Source: CANMXU01 sp052030545
Lineage (GTDB): Bacteria; Pseudomonadota; Gammaproteobacteria; Enterobacterales; Alteromonadaceae
Direction: 5' to 3'
DNA length: 64,000 bases
Assembly (NCBI RefSeq): GCF_052030545.1
Contig: NZ_JBPDIH010000010.1
Location: forward strand, 88,331-152,330
The notes under the pieces were generated by a model, which saw only the letters and a program-made list of their open reading frames with translations, was not told the DNA's origin and made no database searches. Both the position numbers and the translations under genes were made by a program. Shown here one piece after another: positions 54,848-63,933 of this stretch. Every line of letters starts with the position of its first letter. Positions within the stretch are counted from its first letter, which is position 1.

Positions 54848-55313
54848 TTACCCTTCCTTCTATCTAACTGTTTTGTTGTTATATTATTTATCATTATTGT
54901 GTGGGGCTTTCGCCCTAAAAAACTGAGGACTAACCTCACTTTCTTAAACCAAAATTGTTGGATTATTAACTGTTTTATTTCGAACAAAAATTATTGGCTA
55001 GGGCAAAGATAAACGTTAAAACAGATCAAATCAAATCATTTGTTGGTCATTTAGTGTCTTTTTAGGTCGCTTAGTTGAGCGTTATTGATTTGTTTTGTGG
55101 TTTTGATAATAAAAAATGCGCTAATATTGTTGGGCACTTATTAGGCTTAGTTACACTAGGAACGATTGATATTTATTACGTGATTTATTCGTGTGGGCGA
55201 AAGTGATCAGAAGATAATCGGTCGAGCGCTCTGTCGTGCTTATGCGTTTGTGCTAAAGTGCAAACGCATAAGCAGTTGATGAGAAAGTCGTATTAATTTA
55301 AGCCGAACTTAGG
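54848..55313 (-). other. 466-base gap: lyase promoter region with hairpin
   Basis: No gene is seen between the lyase and the sulfatase. It must hold the lyase promoter. A strong hairpin lies at 55237-55274. No GntR operator match is seen. Otherwise the region is AT-rich and plain. Confidence 0.5.
55237..55274 (-). terminator. 14-bp perfect hairpin after the sulfatase
   Basis: TGCTTATGCGTTTG (55237-55250) pairs with CAAACGCATAAGCA (55261-55274) around 10 bases. The stem is perfect; no clear T-run follows. Confidence 0.6.
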
Positions 55314-57125
55314 CTAATGTTCATTTATGGTCTGCGAATAGGTCACTAGCGAGCTTTCTTGGTAACCAATGCGGTGGGCAACTGCGTTAATAGTTACACC
55401 TTTTCTCACGGGAAAACTAGCGCTGTAGGGTAGCCAACTTGTTGATCCTTTATCTGCAGTCATTTCTTGATAGGCAATGTGCGCACCTGGCGTATTACTG
55501 TTGATGTGAATTTTCCCGTCAATCAGTTCGATTTTCGGTTTAGCGGTAACTGGCTGTGTTGCAGCGCCTTGCCAAAGTGACTTGATAAGTTTTTCTTCTG
55601 CGGTTTTTGGCCTATCTTCAATTTGATTTAGCCATGCATCTAATGCGGCGCGCAGTTCAGTTAACGTAGCGCTATGTGTTGGATCAGCTGCTAAGTTATT
55701 TAATTCATGCGGATCTTCGACAGTATCAAACAATTCCTCTTGAGGTTTTGACGGTCTAAACCACTGAGCTTGAGCGTTAGTTAACTGCTTTGCATCACGC
55801 AAGCGCAGTAGCTCTTGCATGGTAGGAATTTTCTCTCGATAAGCTACCGGCAAATAATAACCCTGCTCGGTACGGTAATTTCGAATATATTTATAACGCG
55901 CGTTTTTTACCGCGCGAATGGTATCGGTAAAACCGTCAAATCGATCGGCAGCGGCATAAATATAGCGGCGTTTGTTGGCATTATTAATAAAATTTTGTCC
56001 ATGCATATGTGCGGGCTGGTTAATGCCTGCTAACGCAAGTGTTGTTGGCGCAAAATCGACGAAACTAATTAATTGCTCGTCAACCTCTCCAGCGTGTGCA
56101 CCGTCGGGAAAACGGATGATCATCGGAACTTTTAGACCACTGTCATAAATTAACCGTTTTTGACGGGGCAGGGGACCACCGTGATCAGAATAAAAGACAA
56201 TAATCGTATCCTTGTATAAGTCGTCTTCTTTTAATTGCTGCAAAACTGCACCGATCTGTTTATCGGTTTCAGCAAGGTTGTTATACATTTTCCACATATC
56301 GCGACGCACTAACGGGGTGTCGGGTAAATAGGGCGGAATATTGAATTTTGTATCTTTTGGCAGATGTATTGGTGTGTCGATTTCTGTGGTTTTTACCGAG
56401 TGATGCTGAGGCAACTGAGCAATGCGTTTTTTGTCATCAGAAAAGTAATGGCGTGATTCAATTTTTCTGATCCCATACGGTTCAAACAAGCCTGATTCAT
56501 GTGTTGTGGTAAAGTTGATTACGGCAAAAAAAGGCTGGTTTTCTGAGCGATTACGCCAATGCGCAAACGGACCACTCTCATGCCATGCTGCCTTAGGCGC
56601 AGTAAATTGATAATCAGTTTTTAAGTTGTTGGTGGTGTAATATCCTTGTTCGCGTAAATACTGACTGAGCATTTTTGCAGACGAAGGCGGCACTGCTTCA
56701 TATTTTGGTAACCCGGTTTCTTGAGTATTTGACGTGGTACGCATATGGTTCGCGCCAATACTTGACGGATACATGCCTAAAGCAATTGCTGCTCGACTTG
56801 GTGAACAGACCCCTGAAGGAGAATACACATTGGTATACTTTACCCCTTGCGCCGCCAATGCACTGATGGCCGGAGTTTCAATGGTGTGATCACCATAGGC
56901 GGGTAAAATAGGGCTCATATCTTCAACAACTAACCAGACAATATTGGGTTTGTTAATACTGACAGTTACCGATTTTTCTGATGCAATTTTATTCTTGCTA
57001 AACGCAAGTTCCGTTGCCTTAATAGCTAACTTTTCGTTAGTTGATTGCTGCGTGCATGCGCATAGCATTAACCCTAAAATAAGGCTGTTTAGCCGCATAG
57101 CACGTTGAAATTTATTGATAAACAT
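55314..57125 (-). CDS. S1 family sulfatase with C-terminal beta-sandwich, lipoprotein (CSPSR)
   Basis: This sulfatase has 603 residues. A lipobox (LMLCAC, Cys 24 region) and a signal-like stretch precede NIVWLVVEDMSPILPAYG, the metal-binding start. The modified-Cys motif is CSPSRAAIALG with Cys 107, a standard C-x-P-x-R. FYSDHGGPLPRQKRL and ELNNLAADPTHS follow. The last ~70 residues (KIELIDGKIHINSNTPGAHI, VRKGVTINAVAHRIGYQES) form a separate beta-sandwich like that at the end of chitobiases. It would desulfate ulvan. It is upstream of the lyase gene on the same strand but separated by a gap and hairpin. Confidence 0.9.
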   Translation of the reverse strand: MFINKFQRAMRLNSLILGLMLCACTQQSTNEKLAIKATELAFSKNKIASEKSVTVSINKPNIVWLVVEDMSPILPAYGDHTIETPAISALAAQGVKYTNVYSPSGVCSPSRAAIALGMYPSSIGANHMRTTSNTQETGLPKYEAVPPSSAKMLSQYLREQGYYTTNNLKTDYQFTAPKAAWHESGPFAHWRNRSENQPFFAVINFTTTHESGLFEPYGIRKIESRHYFSDDKKRIAQLPQHHSVKTTEIDTPIHLPKDTKFNIPPYLPDTPLVRRDMWKMYNNLAETDKQIGAVLQQLKEDDLYKDTIIVFYSDHGGPLPRQKRLIYDSGLKVPMIIRFPDGAHAGEVDEQLISFVDFAPTTLALAGINQPAHMHGQNFINNANKRRYIYAAADRFDGFTDTIRAVKNARYKYIRNYRTEQGYYLPVAYREKIPTMQELLRLRDAKQLTNAQAQWFRPSKPQEELFDTVEDPHELNNLAADPTHSATLTELRAALDAWLNQIEDRPKTAEEKLIKSLWQGAATQPVTAKPKIELIDGKIHINSNTPGAHIAYQEMTADKGSTSWLPYSASFPVRKGVTINAVAHRIGYQESSLVTYSQTINEH

Positions 57126-57197
57126 ATGTTTTTCTCGAATGAGGTAACGTTAAGGTGAAACTGTACGGCCGTTTGAGCAACGAGTGAAACTACAAGG

Positions 57198-58709
57198 CTA
57201 CTGTTTGCTGTCTTCATTGCGCACATTGACAAATGAAGGGCGCTGTTCTACTTCTGCGCTGCGTAAATCTTCATATTGCTTAATGTATGCGTCGGTGCGC
57301 GCACTTAAATCAGCCAATACCGTTTGATAATCAGGGTGCTGGGCTAAGTTGTGCTGCTCCTCAGGATCGCTTTCTAAATTGTATAGTTGTTGAAAGTCGT
57401 TCTTATAAAAGTCGACATATTTCCATTTATTCGTTCTTAACCCTACCGTTGGAGGAATAGAAACACGTTTGGGTTGATACATGTGCTCAAAGAAAAACTC
57501 TTGTCGCCAAGGCATGGTGGTATCTTTATCGTTATTAAGTAGAGCTGTTAAGCTTTCGCCTTGATAACTTTTTGGTGCTTCAACACCTGCTAAGGCCAAA
57601 ATTGTTGGCGCAATATCAATGTTTAATGCCATTTCGGTTTTTTCGATGCCTTGCGCTGATTTATTACGTGGGTCGTAAATAATCAGTGGAATTCTTAAGT
57701 CTTCTTCCCAACCAAACCACTTACCCGCTAATTGACGCTCATTAATGTTGTAGCCATTGTCACCGGCATAAATAATAACGGTATTGTCGGCGACCCCTTG
57801 TTTCTCCAGTTCTGCATAAATCATACCTATGGCCTTATCAACGCCACTAATTGCCCGGTAATGACGTTTAACCATTTTTTGATAAATCGCATCTGTGCCG
57901 TAACGATAAGTCCAACGGACATGGCCAATCGATTCTTTTAAAAACTGAGGTAACTGGTCAAAGGTACTGTCTTTTGAAAACTTAGCGTCAGGTATCGTGA
58001 CATCTTCATAATAGTGTTCAAATTCAGCTGGGTAATGATACTGATCTTCCTGATCTCTGTCGTGCGCATGTGGGTCCCAAAAATTAACCGCCATAACCCA
58101 AGGTTTTTCATTATTTTCAGGCTGTGCGATGAAGGTTTTGGCTAATTCTGCTATATGGTAGGTTTGTGGAATTTCTTTCCCTTGATATTGCACGGTTTTG
58201 GTTTGTAATAACTCTTTAAAATAGTCGAATTTATCTTCAGCTTTACCTGAAAGTTTAATTTCATATTTACCAACAAATGCTGAGCGGTAACCATTATCTT
58301 TAAGCACCTTTGGATAAATACTATTACTCTCTTCAATGCCTGTGCCCGGTCGACCAAAGGTAAAGTCGTGGGTGCGTTCAGTTAAGCTCGTTAAAATACT
58401 TACCCGACTGGTTGCACAAATTGGCGTTGTTACAAAGGCGTTTTTAAAAACTGTGCCCTGATTTGCGAGCTTATCTAAGTTGGGGGTTTTAATGATCGGA
58501 TGATATTTGCCAATTAAATCCCAGCGGTGATCGTCAGACAAAATAAATAAAATATTTGGCTGTTTTGCTTTAGCTTCTGGCTCGCTTACGGATATTTCTT
58601 TTTGGCTATTACAGCCTGATAATATAGAAACACCAAGCATTACAGCTAATGCAGGCAAGTGCTTACGAGATTTTAGTTTATTTTTATAGTATTTAAATAC
58701 ATGATTCAT
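57198..58709 (-). CDS. S1 family sulfatase, lipoprotein (CATSR variant)
   Basis: This sulfatase has 503 residues with lipobox ILSGCN (Cys 33). Metal-binding NILFILSDDHRWDLIGKY is followed by the modified-Cys motif TPICATSRVSILTS with Cys 98. The third position is Thr where Pro or Ala is usual (C-A-T-S-R), a variant seen in some S1 sulfatases. GKYEIKLSGK, YAGDNGYNINERQLAGKW and NLAQHPDYQT support the family. It precedes the sulfatase at 55314-57125 by 72 bases on the same strand, so the two may be one transcript. It is probably an ulvan oligosaccharide sulfatase. Confidence 0.9.
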   Translation of the reverse strand: MNHVFKYYKNKLKSRKHLPALAVMLGVSILSGCNSQKEISVSEPEAKAKQPNILFILSDDHRWDLIGKYHPIIKTPNLDKLANQGTVFKNAFVTTPICATSRVSILTSLTERTHDFTFGRPGTGIEESNSIYPKVLKDNGYRSAFVGKYEIKLSGKAEDKFDYFKELLQTKTVQYQGKEIPQTYHIAELAKTFIAQPENNEKPWVMAVNFWDPHAHDRDQEDQYHYPAEFEHYYEDVTIPDAKFSKDSTFDQLPQFLKESIGHVRWTYRYGTDAIYQKMVKRHYRAISGVDKAIGMIYAELEKQGVADNTVIIYAGDNGYNINERQLAGKWFGWEEDLRIPLIIYDPRNKSAQGIEKTEMALNIDIAPTILALAGVEAPKSYQGESLTALLNNDKDTTMPWRQEFFFEHMYQPKRVSIPPTVGLRTNKWKYVDFYKNDFQQLYNLESDPEEQHNLAQHPDYQTVLADLSARTDAYIKQYEDLRSAEVEQRPSFVNVRNEDSKQ

Positions 58710-59101
58710 ATTGCTATTTTATCCAACTTGTTTTTACTATTTTTTGTTAAACGCTTGTTGATGACATTGCGTTTATTTACCTTGTTTATTGCGTGTTTTA
58801 TCATTAATTCATCAGTGCGAAGACACCACATTGATAAATTATTTGTTAAAACATACATTACCAAGCAATTACAGTCATATAAAGTCATTTTTTATCTTTA
58901 GCCTTTTGTCACCTAACCATTTGCTATTTACTCTGTGTGAATGATGACATTAAAGTAAGCTCAGCCTATTAAGTAACGTTTGCTCAGCAAAGCCCACGCT
59001 GCAAGGCTACGTTAGTAATAAGCGAAGTAATAAACCGGGTAATACAAGCGCAATAATTAAAGTGGAAATTTGAGAGAGTGAGCAAGAGTGCTTTAGCCTT
59101 G
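58710..59101. other. 392-base gap with no clear feature
   Basis: Between the sulfatase and the binding protein I see no gene, operator match or strong hairpin. It must contain the sulfatase promoter. Short open frames on either strand have no ribosome binding site or family likeness. Confidence 0.5.
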
Positions 59102-59992
59102 CTAATCTTGTTTGTAGTGTTCAGGAGCTAACCATAATTCACGACGCTCGAGCGGCACATTTTTTGGTAGCAGTTTGTTTTCTAGCCGTATTATTTTGGG
59201 GTTGAATGCAAAACGTTTGCGCAGTGGATCGCCATAATACTGATTAAAAATGCGATCGTATTGACCATTGGCGATAATTTTTTCGAACCCCTGCGTGATA
59301 ATATTGGCCAACTTGGTATTTTCTTTATTGACGTAAAAATAGAAACAAATCGGATAATGAATAAGTACATCATCAGCTAAAACAACATTTAACCCTTCAA
59401 CATCTTGATAATGTTTTAATTTTCTTGTGCCGGTTAAAATTGAAACTGGAATATAGTCAAAGCGTTTTTTGTCTAACATTTGGTACAAGCCTTTAAGGTT
59501 ACTGCCTTTTACTGCTTGAATACCATTAGAGGCTAATATCTCGTTATCAGACCAAGTGTGAAACATACCTGGGGTTAATTTTTGTAATGATTTTAAAGAA
59601 TTGACCTGTTTAAACATGGCTTCATTGTCTTTGTGGATCAAAGGTATTCGCCAACCATTCAGGCCTTTCCTTACCGGTAATGCAATTGCGAGATGCTTGT
59701 TGATTCGCGCTTTAGTTGCGTAGCCAATAACAATGTCTAGCTCTGTATTTGTACTTAACATTTGAAAAGCTCTTAAATGAGGAACTTGTTCGTCAAAGCG
59801 CTTTACAGTGTAGGTATTGGGTTTTACATGATCAAAAATTTGTTGCAATAGCTCGCTATGATAAGCATTTGGCCCACCGCCTAAACCTCGATAAGTAATC
59901 TTTTGAGCAGCGCTAGCTTGCACATTAACAAGTGTTAATGCCATTAGTATAAGCACGAGTTTAACTGGTTGAGCTAAATTATTTTTCATCAT
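59102..59992 (-). CDS. Periplasmic solute-binding protein, family 3-like
   Basis: This 296-residue protein has a Sec signal peptide (VKLVLILMALTLVNVQASA). It has the two-lobe family-3 substrate-binding fold: ITYRGLGGGPNAYHSELLQQ, IVIGYATKARINKHLAIALP, KSLQKLTPGMFHTWSDNEIL and IITQGFEKIIANGQYDRIFN. There is no permease or ATPase gene next to it. It may act with a remote transporter or as a sensor input. The ligand is unknown. Confidence 0.82.
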   Translation of the reverse strand: MMKNNLAQPVKLVLILMALTLVNVQASAAQKITYRGLGGGPNAYHSELLQQIFDHVKPNTYTVKRFDEQVPHLRAFQMLSTNTELDIVIGYATKARINKHLAIALPVRKGLNGWRIPLIHKDNEAMFKQVNSLKSLQKLTPGMFHTWSDNEILASNGIQAVKGSNLKGLYQMLDKKRFDYIPVSILTGTRKLKHYQDVEGLNVVLADDVLIHYPICFYFYVNKENTKLANIITQGFEKIIANGQYDRIFNQYYGDPLRKRFAFNPKIIRLENKLLPKNVPLERRELWLAPEHYKQD

Positions 59993-60174
59993 AATTTTGA
60001 GTATATATGAACGTTGAATAAACGCCCAATGGGTTTATACATTGTCAATACTGCACATATAGATAAAGATTTAATGTGAGCGATTATGACTCATTGTGAG
60101 AGACAATGGTGCCAAGTCGTGATATCGTAAATTGACGATTTATTAATATCAATAACAAAGAAATATAAAAAATC

Positions 60175-62346
60175 ATGAATAAATTATTAATTTTATTACT
60201 TATTATTTATACCCCTTTGGGTTTAGCGCATGTTCATAGTGGAAAAGGCACGCCAAATAGCACCGCAACCAATGCGATTGTGTTAGATGCTATTAACGAT
60301 TTTTCTAGCAGTGATAAAGGTGATGTGCCGTATTACCAAGACAAACGAAACGCTTCGCTGGCTATTGACGCACGAGTTGTGCATTACCGTAATTTGTTTG
60401 CAAAAGCCGAATATACCTTTGCCGGTGAAGCAAAAAATTATGACCTGACAATTACGGTACTCACAGAAGAAGATGGCGAACCTGTTTATCGCTTGTTAAT
60501 CAATAATGTTGTTGTTGGCACTTACAAAAGTTCATATATAGGTAAAGACTCGCCACGAGATTTAAAAGCTGAAACACACACTTGGCGAGCAATTCATTTA
60601 AAAAAGGGTGATGTGATTGCGATTGAATCGTCATCAAATACCAATGGTGAAATTCCAGAGCATGGCGGCACTGCTTGGGCACGAGGTCGCTGGCAACAAC
60701 TCGCATTAGTGCCATCGACAAGTGCGAATTATCAGCGCGATTCATTTCGTACCGAAAGCGATTTACTGCTTGCGCAATTTGACTCTAAACCCGATGCCGA
60801 TGACATACATGCGATAGCCGCACTTGGCTCAATGTTGTCGCACGCAGATATGAAATCTGTTAACTATGTCGCCGTGGCAGGTGCAGTGGGTATTCAAACC
60901 GGAGAATATATTGACTCCCCCGAATTATTTACTTTGGCGTTTGGCCGTGAAAACCTAATGTGGACCAATGCGCATAAACATTGGCATAAATCGGTAAACT
61001 TTATTCGCGATCGTGTGCGGGCAGTATTAACTCAAGGCGGTAAAGTTTGGGTACAAGAGGCTGGGCAGTCTAACTTTACTCGCGATTGGCTGGTTGCATT
61101 ACAACAATCTGGCGTTGATAAAGCGCTTATTAAAAATAATGTGATTGTCGTGCAGCACAGTGCATGGAATGAAAATAAAACCTCTCCCGATGCGCTTACT
61201 TATGTTAAACAGGCCACGCGATACCATGCGATTAATGACGGCAATGAAGCCATGAAAGAGTTTAATCGCAAAGGAAGACGAGGCGCACTCACGCCCAAAT
61301 ATGTTGATACCAGCAAAAAGTGGTTAACCTTTGCAACGTCAAATGCCAACACCAATACACACTCGCAATTACTCTGGAAAACGGCAAGTCGTATTGTCGA
61401 TGCTAGTGGTTTTACTGCGAGCCATTCAGTGGTACCACAAGGTGGTGTCGACTTTTCTGATGTGGTTGAAAGTTGGTGGATATTCGAGCTTGGTCATCGC
61501 GCGCCTTCGGTTCATGCGTTTTGGAAACGTTATGTTACTACTGCCACATTAGATGTGGTAAAACCACCTAAGGGGCGATTGGCGGTTGTTATAGACGGCA
61601 ATTCACCAGATCCTGATGATATTGGCGCAACACCGGTGATGTTTGCCTTGTTAAATAAAACCGGACTCAATGAGACATTAGTTCACTTGTCGCACTCTTG
61701 TGATCTCGACCCGTTTAGAAATAAAGGCAAACAGCAAATTAACGCGGTTAATGAATTACGACGTCAGAAAAAATTAGACGAACTAAGCGTAACGGGCATT
61801 GAGTTATTTGGACCTTTTGAAAACTTGCGCAAGTTTTATAATTGCCGAGAAGATCAACAAGGAGCAACGCGTGATTTAACCGACGCGATTAATGCCTCAA
61901 CTGCTAACAATCCATTATGGATAATTGAGGCGGGCGAGCCTGACTTAATTGGTTATGCGTTAGCAGCAGCTAAACCAAGTGCTCGCCAACATGTGCACGT
62001 TATTTCGCATCACCCAGCCAATGATAACAGCGGTGATTATTTTACCTGGCAGCAAATTTTAGACTTCGGCATTACCGAACATCAAATTGGCGATCAAAAT
62101 GTTGGCCTGCAAACACCCATGCATTACTGGGATTGGACCAATGCCTATAACGACTCAGGGTTTAACTATATCATGCAAATGCTTGCCTATGCTGAAAGTG
62201 ATGGCGTAGTACCATTTCAAACCAATAAATATGATTGCTCTGATGCGGGAATGCTGTATTGGTGGATAACAGGCGCAAATAATGGCGGTAATAACTCGCC
62301 GACTCCTGTTGATATTAAAGAGATGTTATTGCAAACAGCAAAGTAA
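60175..62346 (+). CDS. Exported protein with two nucleoside-hydrolase-like motifs
   Basis: This 723-residue protein has a signal peptide (LLILLLIIYTPLGLAHVHS). The N-terminal ~190 residues look like a carbohydrate-binding beta-sandwich (YDLTITVLTEEDGEPVYRLL, GTAWARGRWQQLALVP). Two later segments each carry an Asp-rich loop like that of nucleoside hydrolases: LLAQFDSKPDADDIHAIAAL near residue 200 and LAVVIDGNSPDPDDIGATPV near residue 470. Asp clusters of this type bind calcium and ribose in that superfamily. I do not recognise a named family. It may cleave a nucleoside or glycoside at the envelope, but no reaction is shown. A strong hairpin terminator follows. Confidence 0.7.
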   Translation: MNKLLILLLIIYTPLGLAHVHSGKGTPNSTATNAIVLDAINDFSSSDKGDVPYYQDKRNASLAIDARVVHYRNLFAKAEYTFAGEAKNYDLTITVLTEEDGEPVYRLLINNVVVGTYKSSYIGKDSPRDLKAETHTWRAIHLKKGDVIAIESSSNTNGEIPEHGGTAWARGRWQQLALVPSTSANYQRDSFRTESDLLLAQFDSKPDADDIHAIAALGSMLSHADMKSVNYVAVAGAVGIQTGEYIDSPELFTLAFGRENLMWTNAHKHWHKSVNFIRDRVRAVLTQGGKVWVQEAGQSNFTRDWLVALQQSGVDKALIKNNVIVVQHSAWNENKTSPDALTYVKQATRYHAINDGNEAMKEFNRKGRRGALTPKYVDTSKKWLTFATSNANTNTHSQLLWKTASRIVDASGFTASHSVVPQGGVDFSDVVESWWIFELGHRAPSVHAFWKRYVTTATLDVVKPPKGRLAVVIDGNSPDPDDIGATPVMFALLNKTGLNETLVHLSHSCDLDPFRNKGKQQINAVNELRRQKKLDELSVTGIELFGPFENLRKFYNCREDQQGATRDLTDAINASTANNPLWIIEAGEPDLIGYALAAAKPSARQHVHVISHHPANDNSGDYFTWQQILDFGITEHQIGDQNVGLQTPMHYWDWTNAYNDSGFNYIMQMLAYAESDGVVPFQTNKYDCSDAGMLYWWITGANNGGNNSPTPVDIKEMLLQTAK

Positions 62347-62388
62347 ATATTATGGCTTTTTAAAAGCACAAATCGTTGGCATTTTTTT

Positions 62389-62419
62389 AAAAAGGTTTAG
62401 TGTGCTGCTAAACCTTTTT
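62389..62419 (+). terminator. Terminator after the exported hydrolase-like gene
   Basis: AAAAAGGTTTAG (62389-62400) pairs with CTAAACCTTTTT (62408-62419) around 7 bases and ends in a T-run. This is a clear intrinsic terminator. Confidence 0.85.
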
Positions 62420-62452
62420 ATTTTGCAGCTGCTAATGCTTACAGGGCATACA

Positions 62453-62489
62453 TTAAGTTCTATTTTATGCTTGTTAAAATAGAACTTAA
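62453..62489. repeat. 15-bp perfect inverted repeat
   Basis: TTAAGTTCTATTTTA (62453-62467) and TAAAATAGAACTTAA (62475-62489) surround 7 bases. It could be a second terminator or a structured element at the cassette boundary. Confidence 0.6.
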
Positions 62490-62755
62490 TTCTTCAACGC
62501 TATGAAAACCAACTTAAGTGAAATTATTCAGTTAATCATTAATGTTAATGTCCTAAATACTGAGCAACATTCATTTTTTTTCTCGCCCTTGATAGGCATA
62601 AGCGCAAAGCTGATATTGGAAAAACGAACATTATTCTTGGTAACTTTTTTAGTTTTGTAACTTCATTCAATTCTTTTCCAATTTAGGCGAATGAAAGCAG
62701 GAAATTTTCCGCATTTCTACAAATTACAGACTTAAGTGTTTTTAACTTGTTGAAG

Positions 62756-63517
62756 ATGTTAATTAAATACCGTAAGGTGCTAATTATTAATAAAGTTAAA
62801 GAAGGAAATATTCCCTGTTTAAACAAGGAATATTTCCTGTTAAAAGAGCTGTTAGATGAACATGGAGGTTTGGTGTCAACTCAAAATTATTCGACTTATT
62901 CTTATAGTGAGCTTTTAGATGTTTCTCAAAACATTGATAAAGAGGCTTTCCCTGAGCGGTACAAAGAAATTCAAAAGTTACTTTCTGAGAAAGAGCCAGA
63001 AGAGGAAATTGAGGAGCCTTTCATAGAAAACGCTAATTGGCTACCTAAACTCATTTCAGTGTTCCAGATTCTATGTGGAGTTGGTGGAGCATATGCTATT
63101 TATGATTTTCTTGCTCCTTATACACTAGACCAAGTAGATACTACTCATAGAATTCTATACGGAACGATGAGTGTATATTTTTTATCGTCTATTGTTGCCG
63201 GTTTTTATCTTTATCTTAATATGCGTGCTGGATACATTTCTTCATTGGTAATTCAATCGCTTCAAGTTATCAGTTTTTCTATTTCAAAGGTATCCTATTC
63301 AATTACATCATGGTTGCTAATAGAGTTTTCAATTGAAGAAGGTTTTATCCTAGGTGCAAGGTTTGACCTTAATACAATTGGTTTTAATATCCTTTATAGA
63401 CCAGACGGGATACCGTTTATGTTTGCAGTAAATATTACAGCATTATTTTTTGTTTATGTGCTATCAATTCATTTTGTAAAAAGTTCATCTAACAAGTCAC
63501 TAAAGCAGGACAAATAA
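62756..63517 (+). CDS. Membrane protein in an integron-type cassette
   Basis: This is a hypothetical membrane protein of about 253 residues from ATG 62756 (the frame reaches TTG 62747). Hydrophobic segments include LISVFQILCGVGGAYAIYDF, YFLSSIVAGFYLYLNM and MFAVNITALFFVYVLSIHFV, so about four helices are likely. The cytosolic start has acidic EKEPEEEIEEPF. Its last codons overlap the attC site at 63490-63584, as is usual for cassette genes. I do not recognise a family. Codon use is more AT-rich than in the carbohydrate genes, which suits a transferred gene. Confidence 0.7.
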   Translation: MLIKYRKVLIINKVKEGNIPCLNKEYFLLKELLDEHGGLVSTQNYSTYSYSELLDVSQNIDKEAFPERYKEIQKLLSEKEPEEEIEEPFIENANWLPKLISVFQILCGVGGAYAIYDFLAPYTLDQVDTTHRILYGTMSVYFLSSIVAGFYLYLNMRAGYISSLVIQSLQVISFSISKVSYSITSWLLIEFSIEEGFILGARFDLNTIGFNILYRPDGIPFMFAVNITALFFVYVLSIHFVKSSSNKSLKQDK

Positions 63518-63584
63518 CAGTTGGTTTTTGCTCCTTCGTCGCTTATTTTAACCAACTATTATTTGCCTCTTAGTGAGGCGTTAG
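63490..63584 (+). other. attC recombination site 1
   Basis: It begins with ATCTAAC (R'' core) and TAACAAG, ends with GCGTTAGG (R' core GTTAGGT, matching GTTRRRY), and is about 95 bases long. The inner arms TCACTAA...CAAATAACAGTTGG and CCAACTATTATTTG...TTAGTGA are complementary, as in attC hairpins. Confidence 0.85.
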
Positions 63585-63593
63585 GTGTAAATC

Positions 63594-63809
63594 ATGGAGT
63601 GGTCTGCTCAAGTATATTTATTTTTCATTGTTGGCGGTGGATTCATTCTTTTTGGTTTGTACTCCTTAATTAAAGGTGTAATGCACTTTGATCCCCAAGA
63701 TGGAGTTGAACGACTTCCTATTTATGGTTTAAAAGCTAGACTTCTTGGGGGAATGGTAATCATAATTGGCATATTAATTTGTTTGGTTGGTTTCTATAAA
63801 TTTACCTAA
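63594..63809 (+). CDS. Small membrane protein in an integron-type cassette
   Basis: This 71-residue protein has two hydrophobic helices (VYLFFIVGGGFILFGLYSLI and LLGGMVIIIGILICLVGFYK) with a short loop between them. The ATG lies 9 bases after the attC core, and a second attC follows, so this gene is a complete cassette. I do not recognise a family. Small two-helix membrane proteins are common cassette cargo. Confidence 0.8.
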   Translation: MEWSAQVYLFFIVGGGFILFGLYSLIKGVMHFDPQDGVERLPIYGLKARLLGGMVIIIGILICLVGFYKFT

Positions 63810-63832
63810 AATATTGTTGATTTGGTAATTAC

Positions 63833-63933
63833 ACCTAACAAGTAATTCAAGTGGGACTTTTAACAGTTTGCTAGGTTCCGCTTCGCTTCACATTTTAGCA
63901 AACTAATAAAAGCCCCTTAATTGGGCGTTGGTA
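63833..63933 (+). other. attC recombination site 2
   Basis: It begins with ACCTAAC (R'' core) and TAACAAG and ends with GGGCGTTGG. Complementary arms GTGGGACTTTTAACAGTTTG and CAAACTAATAAAAGCCCC mark the stem. It is about 101 bases. The R' core GTTGGTA departs from GTTRRRY at one place. Confidence 0.85.

Larger units (their letters stand above)
62347..62755. other. 410-base gap with two hairpins
   Basis: No gene is seen here. A terminator (62389-62419) and a 15-bp perfect inverted repeat (62453-62489) follow the exported protein gene. The rest is AT-rich and may be the left edge of the cassette region. Confidence 0.5.

Noticed and set aside
58701..58901. Short open frames on both strands before the sulfatase
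   Set aside because: Low complexity AT-rich sequence with no family likeness.
62803..62838. 12-bp inverted repeat AGGAAATATTCC/GGAATATTTCCT
   Set aside because: It lies inside the cassette gene, near its start. It may affect translation, but there is no support for a separate element.
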